Of a stretch of DNA of 64,000 bases, positions 52,729-60,040 are shown piece by piece. Positions within the stretch are counted from its first letter, which is position 1. Each line of letters opens with the position of its first letter. Both the position numbers and the translations under genes were made by a program. The notes beneath the pieces are model-generated. The model did not search any database. It had not been told where the DNA came from and saw only the letters and a program-made list of their open reading frames with translations. This stretch comes from CAWCAW01 sp963714125. GTDB lineage: Bacteria > Actinomycetota > Acidimicrobiia > Acidimicrobiales > UBA8190. The stretch covers positions 372,001 to 436,000 of the forward strand of contig OY970234.1 of assembly GCA_963714125.1 (NCBI GenBank), given 5' to 3'.

Positions 52729-54556
52729 AGAAGTCGGCGGATCTGGAGCCCGTACGCACGTCGTCGCCCCGCCTGACGTGGTGCAGCGGGTGGCCGAGGC
52801 CCCCGCCCCGGGGCAGGCGCCCTTGCCGGCCGCCAATGTGGCCGCCCTGCTGCGGCGCAACGGCACCGAGGAGCAGTACGCGGCGCGGCCGGCGGTGCGC
52901 TTCGGGAACGAGATCTTCACCCACGCCGAGCTCCTGGCCGAGGCCACCGCCCTGGCGGCCTTGTTTCGCTCCCGGCTGGACCCGTCGCGCCCTCCTCATA
53001 TCGCCGTACTGCTCGACAACACCCCCGACTATGTGTTTGCCCTGGCTGCGGTGGGCTTGTTCGGGGGCGCGCTGGTGGGCCTCAACCACACCCGCCGCGA
53101 CGAGCACCTGACACGCGACATCACCTTTACGGACTGCCAGATGGTGATCACCGAGCCGCGCCATCAAGATCTGCTGGAGCCCTTGCTCTCCGATCTGGAT
53201 CTCCCCGGCGGCGTGGTCGTCACCAGCCGCTTCGCCGATAGCGACGACCCGCCGCAACGCCTGGGCGAGTCGTTGGAGGACGCCCTGGCCGCCGTGCCCG
53301 CCGCCGACCTGGACGCCGCCGGCGGGGCGCGCGGCGCCGATCCCGACGTGGACGCGCTGTGGGCGCTGGTGTTCACGTCCGGCACGTCGGCCGCTCCCAA
53401 AGCGGTGCGCTGCACCCAGCGCCGCCTGCTCACCACCGGCAACCGCATGACCATGATCCTCGGCGTGGGTCCCGACGACGTGGGCTACCTGGCCATGCCC
53501 CTGTTCCACTCCAACTCGCTGATGGTGGGGTTGGCGCCGGCCTTGGTGGCCGGAGCCTCGGTCGGTTTGGCCCGCAAGTTCAGCGCGTCGAGGTTTTTGG
53601 ACGACGTCCGGCGCTACGGAGCCACATGGTTCAACTACACCGGCAAACCACTGGCCTACCTTCTCGCCACACCCCCTCGACCTGACGACGCCGACAACCC
53701 GTTGAAGCTCGCCTACGGCAACGAGGGGTCGCCGCAGGTGGTCGAAGCGGTGGCGCAGCGCTTTGGCGTCGCCGTGGTCGACGTATTCGGTTCGACCGAG
53801 GGCGCCATCGCGCTCGACAGATCTGGTGGTCCACCTCGGGGGTCGGTGGGCAAGCTGCGTGAAGGCGTCAAGATCGTGGACGCCGACGGCCACGACATGG
53901 CGCCGGCCGAGTTCGACGCCGACGGGCGGCTCGTCAACGCCGAGCAATGCGTGGGCGAGATCGTCAACACCACCGGCGTGGGACCGTTCGAGGGGTACTA
54001 CAAGAACGACGCGGCGATGGCACTGACCACGCGCAAGGGTTGGTACTGGAGCGGCGATCTCGGTTACCGCGACGCCGATGGGTGGGTGTATTTCGCCGGT
54101 CGCACGTCGGACTGGCTGCGCGTCGACGGGGAGAACTTCCCCGCCGCCCCTATTGAGGCCATCGTCTCCCGGTACGCCGATGTCATGGTGGCCTCGGTCT
54201 ACGGGGTGCCCGACGTCGACTCCGGTGACCAGGTCATGGCGGCGCTGGTGCTCGTTGATGGGGCGACGTTTGATGCCACTGCCTTCGCGGCGTGGCTCGA
54301 TGCCCAACCCGACCTGAGCCCCAAGTGGCGTCCTCGCTACATCCGGCTGTCCGAGCAGCTCCCCACCACGCCCACCAACAAGGTCCTGGTGCGCACGTTG
54401 GTGCACGAGAAGTTCCGGGCCGATCGGGTCCACGGCGACGCGGTGTTGGTGCGCGAACGCGGGTCCGATACCTACACAGCGTTCGGCGATGCGGAAGAAG
54501 AAGGTCTGCACAAGGCGTTTGAAGCAAGCGGCCGCCACACCGCTTGGGACTTGTAG
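52721..54556 (+). CDS. AMP-forming acyl-CoA ligase (FATP/FadD6-FadD17-like)
   Basis: 611 residues from GTG 52721, which overlaps the putative operator; a slightly later start is possible. Motifs: FTSGTSAAPKAVRCT (P-loop), VDVFGSTEGAIALD, WSGDLGYRDADG, RVDGENFPAAPIE and the C-terminal lysine region TPTNKVLVRTL. The DGENFP and TNKVL segments are those of very-long-chain or fatty-acid-transport-type ligases, which often activate bulky acids such as sterol side chains. It heads the run ligase-ACAD-crotonase-CoA-transferase. Confidence 0.92.
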   Translation: MVREVGGSGARTHVVAPPDVVQRVAEAPAPGQAPLPAANVAALLRRNGTEEQYAARPAVRFGNEIFTHAELLAEATALAALFRSRLDPSRPPHIAVLLDNTPDYVFALAAVGLFGGALVGLNHTRRDEHLTRDITFTDCQMVITEPRHQDLLEPLLSDLDLPGGVVVTSRFADSDDPPQRLGESLEDALAAVPAADLDAAGGARGADPDVDALWALVFTSGTSAAPKAVRCTQRRLLTTGNRMTMILGVGPDDVGYLAMPLFHSNSLMVGLAPALVAGASVGLARKFSASRFLDDVRRYGATWFNYTGKPLAYLLATPPRPDDADNPLKLAYGNEGSPQVVEAVAQRFGVAVVDVFGSTEGAIALDRSGGPPRGSVGKLREGVKIVDADGHDMAPAEFDADGRLVNAEQCVGEIVNTTGVGPFEGYYKNDAAMALTTRKGWYWSGDLGYRDADGWVYFAGRTSDWLRVDGENFPAAPIEAIVSRYADVMVASVYGVPDVDSGDQVMAALVLVDGATFDATAFAAWLDAQPDLSPKWRPRYIRLSEQLPTTPTNKVLVRTLVHEKFRADRVHGDAVLVRERGSDTYTAFGDAEEEGLHKAFEASGRHTAWDL

Positions 54557-54572
54557 GCGGGCGGCTCGGCGC

Positions 54573-55718
54573 GTGGACCTGTCGCTGACAGAAGAAGAAG
54601 GGCAGTTCGCCACGGAGGTGCGCTCGTGGCTGGACGCACACGTGGAGCCGGCGCCCGATACCGACGACCTCGACGAGCAGGTGGCGTGGGGGCGCGATTG
54701 GCAAGCGCAGCTGGCCGCGGCGGGGTGGGTGGGGCTGGACTGGCCGGCGCAGTACGGCGGGCGCGGCGCCTCGCCCATCGAGATCGCCATCTTCAACGCC
54801 GAGTACGCCCGCAGCGGCGCCGCCCAACTCGTCAACCGCGTCGGGATCAACCTGGCCGGCCCCACCTTGCTGGCGCACGGCACCACGGAGCAGTGCGCGC
54901 GCTATCTGCCCAGCATCTCGTCGGCGCAGGAGATCTGGTGCCAGCTGTTCTCCGAACCCGGGGCCGGATCGGATCTGGCGGGACTGTCGACGCGCGCCGA
55001 GCGCGATGGCGACGGCTGGCGCATCACCGGACAGAAGGTATGGACCTCCTACGCGCAGTACGCCCGCTGGGGGATGTGCCTGGCGCGCAGCGTGCCTGAT
55101 TCAACGGGCGCCCGAGGCTTGTCGCTGATGATCGTGGACATGCAGGCGCCGGGGATTGACATTCGCCCGCTGGTGCAGATCACCGGTGACGCCGAGTTCA
55201 ACGAGGTGTTCCTCGACGGGGCCTTCGTCCCCGCCGACCGGGTCGTCGGCCCCCTGGGCGACGGCTGGAAGGTGGCCTCCACCACCCTGGCCCACGAGCG
55301 CGGCACCAACTTCCCTTTCAAGGAGGAAGTGGTCCATGAGGGATATCTGTCGAAGCTCTTTGCGCTGGCCGCCGCCAATGGCCGCCTCGATGACCCCGTT
55401 GTGGCTGACGCCCTGGCCGACGCCTACGTGGCACTGGTCGTTTTGCGGACGCACAACTGGCGCACCATGTCGAAGCTGGCCCGCGGCGAGAGCCCGGGAC
55501 CGGAGTCGAGTTGGGTGAAACTCACCTGGTCCGACATGACGCAACATATGTCGGAAGCGGCGCTGTCGGTGGTAGGACCGTCGGCCCCCTTGTGGGGTCA
55601 GTGGCAGCGTCAGTGGTTGTGGAGCAAGTCCGCCAGCATCGCGGGGGGAACCTCCGAAGTACAACGCAATGTCATAGGGGAACGCATCTTGGGGCTTCCC
55701 CGCGAGAGCAGGGGGTAA
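54573..55718 (+). CDS. Acyl-CoA dehydrogenase, base-carrying type
   Basis: 381 residues from GTG 54573 (VDLSLTEEEGQFATEVRSW), 16 bp after the ligase stop. Motifs: SEPGAGSDLAGLST, KVWTSYAQYARWG, TLAHERGTNF with the Glu-Arg pair, and ASIAGGTSEVQRNVIGERILGLPRE. Closely similar in layout to 47056-48258. It should desaturate the acyl-CoA made by the upstream ligase. A partner subunit is not adjacent; the base-lacking types at 16877 or 48325 are candidates. Confidence 0.93.
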   Translation: MDLSLTEEEGQFATEVRSWLDAHVEPAPDTDDLDEQVAWGRDWQAQLAAAGWVGLDWPAQYGGRGASPIEIAIFNAEYARSGAAQLVNRVGINLAGPTLLAHGTTEQCARYLPSISSAQEIWCQLFSEPGAGSDLAGLSTRAERDGDGWRITGQKVWTSYAQYARWGMCLARSVPDSTGARGLSLMIVDMQAPGIDIRPLVQITGDAEFNEVFLDGAFVPADRVVGPLGDGWKVASTTLAHERGTNFPFKEEVVHEGYLSKLFALAAANGRLDDPVVADALADAYVALVVLRTHNWRTMSKLARGESPGPESSWVKLTWSDMTQHMSEAALSVVGPSAPLWGQWQRQWLWSKSASIAGGTSEVQRNVIGERILGLPRESRG

Positions 55719-55719
55719 C

Positions 55720-56529
55720 GTGCCCGTCCACTACGAGCTCGGCGATGACCATGTGGTGTGGATCACCATCGACCGCATCCACGCCATGAACAGCTTGGAT
55801 ATGGATCATTTCGCGCAGCTGCGCCGCGCCTGGGATCGCTTTGGTGAAGACGAGGAAGCGTGGGTGGCCATCATCACCGGCGTGGGCAACGCCTTTTGCA
55901 CCGGAGCCGACCTGAAGACGTACATCCCCGAGATCACCAAGCTGCAGCGGGAGATCTCCACCAGTCAGGTCGAGGAGATCGACGGCTATCGCATCGACGA
56001 CGGCGTCAAGGCCGTGCTGCGGGGGTCGAAGTTGTACAAGCCCATCGTGGCCGCCGTGAACGGCGCTTGTGTGGCCGGCGGCATGGAGATGCTGGGGGGC
56101 TGCGATCTGCGCGTGGCCACGCCCGAGGCGTACTTCGGCGTCATGGAGCCCAAGCGCGGCCTGTTCGCCGGAGGCGGCACCACCGTGCGCCTGCCTCGCC
56201 AGGTGGCGTTCCCGGCCGCCATGGAATTCCTGTTGTGCGCGGACCGGGTTCCGGCCGCCCAGGCCTTGGCCTTTGGACTGCTCAATGCCGTCGTCCCTGC
56301 CGAGGAGCTGCGGGACAAGGCCATTGAGTATGCGCATCGGATCACGGCCAACGGGCCCCTGGCAGTGCGCAAGACCAAGGAAAGTGTCTTGCGCGGCCTA
56401 GCCGTGGACATGAAAGAGGCGTACCGGATCGAGTCGTCCATCGCCACCGAGGTCTTCTCGAGCGAGGACGCCAAAGAAGGACCGGCCGCCTTCGCCGAGA
56501 AGCGGCCGCCGCGCTGGACGGGTCGATAG
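55720..56529 (+). CDS. Enoyl-CoA hydratase/isomerase (crotonase family)
   Basis: 269 residues; GTG at 55720 behind AGGGGG. Oxyanion-hole segments FCTGADLKTYIPE and NGACVAGGMEMLGGCD. Glu is present in GGMEMLGG (first catalytic position), and the second position region reads FGVMEPKRGLFAGGGT. That is nearer to true hydratases than the other two crotonases here. It lies between the ACAD and the CoA-transferase genes and would hydrate the 2-enoyl-CoA. Confidence 0.93.
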   Translation: MPVHYELGDDHVVWITIDRIHAMNSLDMDHFAQLRRAWDRFGEDEEAWVAIITGVGNAFCTGADLKTYIPEITKLQREISTSQVEEIDGYRIDDGVKAVLRGSKLYKPIVAAVNGACVAGGMEMLGGCDLRVATPEAYFGVMEPKRGLFAGGGTTVRLPRQVAFPAAMEFLLCADRVPAAQALAFGLLNAVVPAEELRDKAIEYAHRITANGPLAVRKTKESVLRGLAVDMKEAYRIESSIATEVFSSEDAKEGPAAFAEKRPPRWTGR

Positions 56530-56541
56530 CGGCGTTTGTTC

Positions 56542-58236
56542 GTGGACAAGCGCGTATCGCTGCAAGAGGCTGTCGAGCGGAACGTCCGTCCCGGCGACAC
56601 CATCTGCGTGTTGTGCGGCCACAGCCGGTGGACGGCGGCGGCGCGCGAGGTGGTGCGCCAGCATTGGGGCACCGACGCCGGCTTCACCTTGGCCATGGTG
56701 AGCTTGAGCTCGCTCGGTGCTTTGTTCTTCGCGGGCGGCTTGGTGCGGCGGGTGGTGACGACGTACTCGGGCGACATCTTCCCCACCATGACGCCCAATC
56801 CGGTATTCCAACGCGCCTACGAGTCGGGCGCGGTGGAGGTGGAGCACTGGTCCATCCTCACCTACTCCCAACGCCTCGAAGCGGCCGCTCGGGGGCTGCC
56901 GGCGGTGGTGACGGGATCGCTGCAGGGGTCGTCCATGGCATCCAACGACGCCTTTACCGTGGCCGAGACGGAGTTCGGCTCGGTCGGGCTCCTGGCGCCG
57001 CTCGTTCCCGATGTGACGTTGGTGCATGCGGCGGTGGCCGACATCCATGGCAACGTGGCCATGTCCGAGCCCCTTTTGGAAGGGCCGTGGGCGGCGTGGG
57101 CGGCACGGCGCGGCGTCATCGCCACCGTAGAGGCTGTCGTCGACGACCTCGAGGGATACGGGACGCGCGTGAAGATCCCCGCCCACCGGGTGCTGGCCGT
57201 GGTGGAGGCGCCGTTCGGCGCTCATCCCGGCGGTGTCTTCGCGCCGGGGCTGCCCGTTGGGTCGTATGGCGAGGACATTCCCTTTTGGAGTGAGGCGCGC
57301 GCCGCCACTCGCGGCGATTTCGACGCCTGGGTGCGGCACTGGGTGCTCGAGCCGGCCACCCATGAGGAGTACCTCCGGCGCGTGGGGCCCGAGCGCCTCG
57401 AATGGTTGCGATCGAGAACGGTGCGCGACTCCTGGCACGCCGATGCTGAGGCCCATCCCGTCGACGCCGATGAGCCCATTAGCGCGTGGGAGCGCGCCGC
57501 CGCCTATGCGGTGCGCGAAGTGGAATCGGCCGTGCACGAGCGGCGGGCCGACGCCGTTTTAGCGGGGGCGGGGGTGGCCAACCTGGCGGCGTGGGTGGCC
57601 GTCGACCGGGCCCGCGCTGGGGGCAGCGCCGTGGAGCTCACCGCCGAGCTCGGCATGTTCGGTTACCGCCCCACGCCCGCCGATCCGTACATCTTCAACC
57701 ACCGCGTGTTCCCGTCGACGGCGATGTTGTCAGATACCTCGACCGTGCTCGGCATGGTGGTGGGGGGACCAGGGACGCGCACCATTGCCTGTCTGGGAGC
57801 GGCCCAAGTCGACCGCCACGGCAATCTCAACTCCACGCTGATTCCCGGCGGGTCGTTTTTGGTGGGGTCGGGAGGAGCCAACGATGTGGCCAGCCGGGCC
57901 GAGAGCTGTGTCGTGGTGGCACTGGCGCGTCCCGAACGCCTGGTGGCCGATGTCGGGTTCATCACCAGCCCGGGCGCCAACGTAGACGCCGTCGTCACCG
58001 ACCGGGGCATTCTGCGTCGCATCGACGGCACCCTTCGACTGGTAGCGGTACCGGGGGCTGCGGCCTCAGCGGGGGTGGTTACCGCTGAGTCACTGGACCA
58101 GCGTGTTCGCGATTTCTCACAGGCGTGTGGCTGGGATGTCGAACCTGTGCGCAATGTCGAGGAGCTCGAGCCCGTCACCATCGACGAGGTGCTGGCTCTC
58201 CGTCGCTATGACCCGGAACGTCTGTTCCTGTCGTGA
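56542..58236 (+). CDS. Fused alpha-beta class I CoA-transferase (IpdAB-like)
   Basis: About 564 residues from GTG 56542; TTG at 56536 is also possible. The N-terminal half (1 to about 300) has the alpha-subunit layout (RVSLQEAVERNVRPGDTIC, LVPDVTLVHAAVADIHGN), and the C-terminal half (about 310-564) has the beta-subunit layout. Glu369 in TAELGMFGYRP is at the active-site position, followed by NHRVFPSTAML and GGSFLVGSGGANDV. IpdA and IpdB, normally two proteins, use this fold to cleave the last ring of steroids as a CoA-ester hydrolase. The fusion is unusual. It may do ring cleavage or simple CoA transfer. Confidence 0.88.
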   Translation: MDKRVSLQEAVERNVRPGDTICVLCGHSRWTAAAREVVRQHWGTDAGFTLAMVSLSSLGALFFAGGLVRRVVTTYSGDIFPTMTPNPVFQRAYESGAVEVEHWSILTYSQRLEAAARGLPAVVTGSLQGSSMASNDAFTVAETEFGSVGLLAPLVPDVTLVHAAVADIHGNVAMSEPLLEGPWAAWAARRGVIATVEAVVDDLEGYGTRVKIPAHRVLAVVEAPFGAHPGGVFAPGLPVGSYGEDIPFWSEARAATRGDFDAWVRHWVLEPATHEEYLRRVGPERLEWLRSRTVRDSWHADAEAHPVDADEPISAWERAAAYAVREVESAVHERRADAVLAGAGVANLAAWVAVDRARAGGSAVELTAELGMFGYRPTPADPYIFNHRVFPSTAMLSDTSTVLGMVVGGPGTRTIACLGAAQVDRHGNLNSTLIPGGSFLVGSGGANDVASRAESCVVVALARPERLVADVGFITSPGANVDAVVTDRGILRRIDGTLRLVAVPGAAASAGVVTAESLDQRVRDFSQACGWDVEPVRNVEELEPVTIDEVLALRRYDPERLFLS

Positions 58237-58283
58237 CGTTCCCACCGGGGAATTGGGCCGCCATTGCGTCCATCTCCGTAAGC

Positions 58284-58299
58284 CGTCGTAGATACGACG
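58284..58299. repeat. Dyad CGTCGTA-GA-TACGACG
   Basis: Perfect 7-bp arms with a 2-base centre, too tight for a hairpin loop, so a protein-binding dyad is more likely. It is 48 bases past the CoA-transferase stop in the long gap before the ABC importer genes. Confidence 0.4.
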
Positions 58300-58318
58300 T
58301 AGTAGGGGATCGTGCGAC

Positions 58319-58338
58319 TGCTGCACAAAAGTGCAGCA
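58319..58338 (+). terminator. Hairpin TGCTGCAC-AAAA-GTGCAGCA
   Basis: Perfect 8-bp stem with AAAA loop, 83 bases after the fused CoA-transferase stop. No U-run follows. It could end the upstream transcript or be a leader structure of the importer. Confidence 0.45.
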
Positions 58339-58495
58339 TCTTGGTGGGCGGGGCTGTCGACGAGTCGCTCATGAGCACCGTCCGTGTTGTCGAGGGCGTA
58401 CTCGGTGACGCGACGACATCGTCGTCTCCGCTGATTTCTGGCCAATCTCGCAGGCAATATGCCGCAAGAGCGGGCTACAGTGATCGAAGCACTAG

Positions 58496-58511
58496 CTGAC
58501 GTGGACGTCAG
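58496..58511. promoter_or_regulatory. Putative operator, CTGACGTGGACGTCAG
   Basis: Near-perfect palindrome matching all core bases, 98 bp before the start of the substrate-binding protein gene at 58609. Together with the site at 10682 it is the most symmetric copy of the motif. It links the importer to the catabolic operons. Confidence 0.7.
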
Positions 58512-58608
58512 GCCTTGGGCGTGGCTGTCGGGCTGGTGAATGTTCTGTGAAGGCATCCCGCCGGGCGGTTGGGGACCTGCTCGGTGGCATGCGTGGAGAG
58601 GGGGGTCC

Positions 58609-59994
58609 ATGCGGCCAGGTCGCTCACGTGGTGATGGTCAAGTAGGTCGCGCCCGGAGGTCGTCATCGACTCGGGCCGGCGTTCCTGTCGCCATGGCTGT
58701 CGTCTTGTGCGTGGCACTGGGCGCCGCGGCGTGCGGCGGCAACGCCAAGGCCCTCGTGAGCACCGGGGGAACGGGCGATCCTGGCGTGACGAACACGTCG
58801 ATCACGGTGGGAAGCATCGCCGATATCACGGGACCTCTGTCGTCGGACTTCGCCCCCATCACCGCTGGTGTCAAGGCTTACTTCTCCTTGGTCAACGCCG
58901 AAGGTGGCGTGGACGGACGCAAGCTCCTGCTTCCGTCGGGTAACGAGGAAGACGACCAGGGAAGTCAGACCACCGACGTGAGCGAAGCCCAAGAGCTCGT
59001 TGAGCAAGACCACGTCTTTGCCATCGTGGGTGTGGGAACGCCCTTCTTCGCCGGGGCCAAGTATCTGGCCCAGCAAGGGGTGCCGACCTTCGGATACCAG
59101 GTGTCGACCGACTGGGAGGACGGCCCGAGCTTGTTCGGCACGTTCGGCTCAGACCTCGATTACTCCACCGCCGAGCCCGAATATGCGTGGATCGCCAACC
59201 AGCTCGGTACCACCTCTGTCGGCATCATCGCCTACGGAGTGGCCCAATCGGCCGACGCCTGTGAATTCGCCCAAAAGGGTTTCGCCAAGTACGGGATCCA
59301 CGTCGGGTTCACGGACTACGACTTCCCCTACGGAGGTGACCCCGACGCCGACGTGCTGCACATGAAGGCAGCCGGCGTCAACCTGCTGATGAGTTGCATG
59401 GACGGGTCGGGAAACATTGCGTTCTCTCGGGCCATCCAACAAAACGGCATCAGCATGAAGCAGCTCTGGCTCAACGGATATGACCGGCCCACGCTGCAGC
59501 AGTACAGCTCGCTGATGCAAGGCGTCTACGTATCTGTCCAGCACGTTCCTTTCGAGGCGGCTACTGCCTTCCCCGGTCAGTACCCGGCCATCAACCTCTA
59601 CATCTCGGCCATGCAGAGGTACGACCCTGCGGACACCTACGACGAAACGGCGTTCGATGGCTGGGTGAGCGCGATTCAGTTCGTCACAGGACTAGAGGCT
59701 GTCGGCAAGGACTTGACGCAGAAGAAGCTGGTTTCTGCCATCAACTCGGAAACCGCTTTCACCGGCGACGGGCTCAGCACGCCGGTCAACTGGGTCGTCG
59801 GCCACACGAGCTCACCTCCGCCGTGGTGTTCGGCCAGCGTGCAGGTGCAGGGTTCCTCGTTCGTCCCCGCCTTCGTGCAGCCGGGCAACGAGGTGTTCGT
59901 GTGCTTCAACGGAGATAGCGACAACCCCATTCCGCCGGCGGCGGGAACTCCCGGGCTCACCACATCGACGTCGACGCCTACGGGCGGGACGTGA
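58609..59994 (+). CDS. ABC transporter substrate-binding lipoprotein (branched-chain amino acid type)
   Basis: 461 residues; ATG at 58609 with a GAGGGGGG site. The N terminus has arginines, a hydrophobic stretch (VAMAVVLCVALGAAA) and Cys42 as the lipidation site, so it is anchored outside the membrane. Mature sequence TSITVGSIADITGPLSSDF is the start of the type I periplasmic-binding fold of the LivJ/HAAT family. Such proteins bind amino acids, urea or aromatic and short organic acids. In this setting the ligand is more likely the acid that the nearby ligases activate. The tail is Thr/Pro/Gly-rich. Confidence 0.92.
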   Translation: MRPGRSRGDGQVGRARRSSSTRAGVPVAMAVVLCVALGAAACGGNAKALVSTGGTGDPGVTNTSITVGSIADITGPLSSDFAPITAGVKAYFSLVNAEGGVDGRKLLLPSGNEEDDQGSQTTDVSEAQELVEQDHVFAIVGVGTPFFAGAKYLAQQGVPTFGYQVSTDWEDGPSLFGTFGSDLDYSTAEPEYAWIANQLGTTSVGIIAYGVAQSADACEFAQKGFAKYGIHVGFTDYDFPYGGDPDADVLHMKAAGVNLLMSCMDGSGNIAFSRAIQQNGISMKQLWLNGYDRPTLQQYSSLMQGVYVSVQHVPFEAATAFPGQYPAINLYISAMQRYDPADTYDETAFDGWVSAIQFVTGLEAVGKDLTQKKLVSAINSETAFTGDGLSTPVNWVVGHTSSPPPWCSASVQVQGSSFVPAFVQPGNEVFVCFNGDSDNPIPPAAGTPGLTTSTSTPTGGT

Positions 59995-60040
59995 CGCTGG
60001 CGTCTGACGCCGGCAACTCTCTGCCCAAGACACCTGTCCT

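Larger units (their letters stand above)
58237..58608. other. 372-bp non-coding region before the ABC importer
   Basis: Longest gap in the window. It holds a 16-bp dyad (58284), an 8-bp-stem hairpin (58319), the palindromic operator (58496) and a strong ribosome site. I see no convincing small gene, tRNA or riboswitch. Confidence 0.7.

Noticed and set aside
52688..54886. 732-codon minus-strand open frame
   Set aside because: Antisense to the FadD17-like ligase and the following ACAD, both with full motifs; Arg/Gly/His-rich shadow translation.
3342..58511. The palindromes as KstR/KstR2 sites of the mycobacterial cholesterol regulon
   Set aside because: From memory those operators have AAC...GTT or CAAG...CTTG cores; the sites here have TGAC...GTCA, so the regulator must be different even if the enzymes look steroid-like.
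58237..58608. tRNA, riboswitch or small ORF in the long gap
   Set aside because: No cloverleaf, no known aptamer core seen by eye, and the short frames here have Arg/Ser-rich shadow composition; only dyads and an operator remain.
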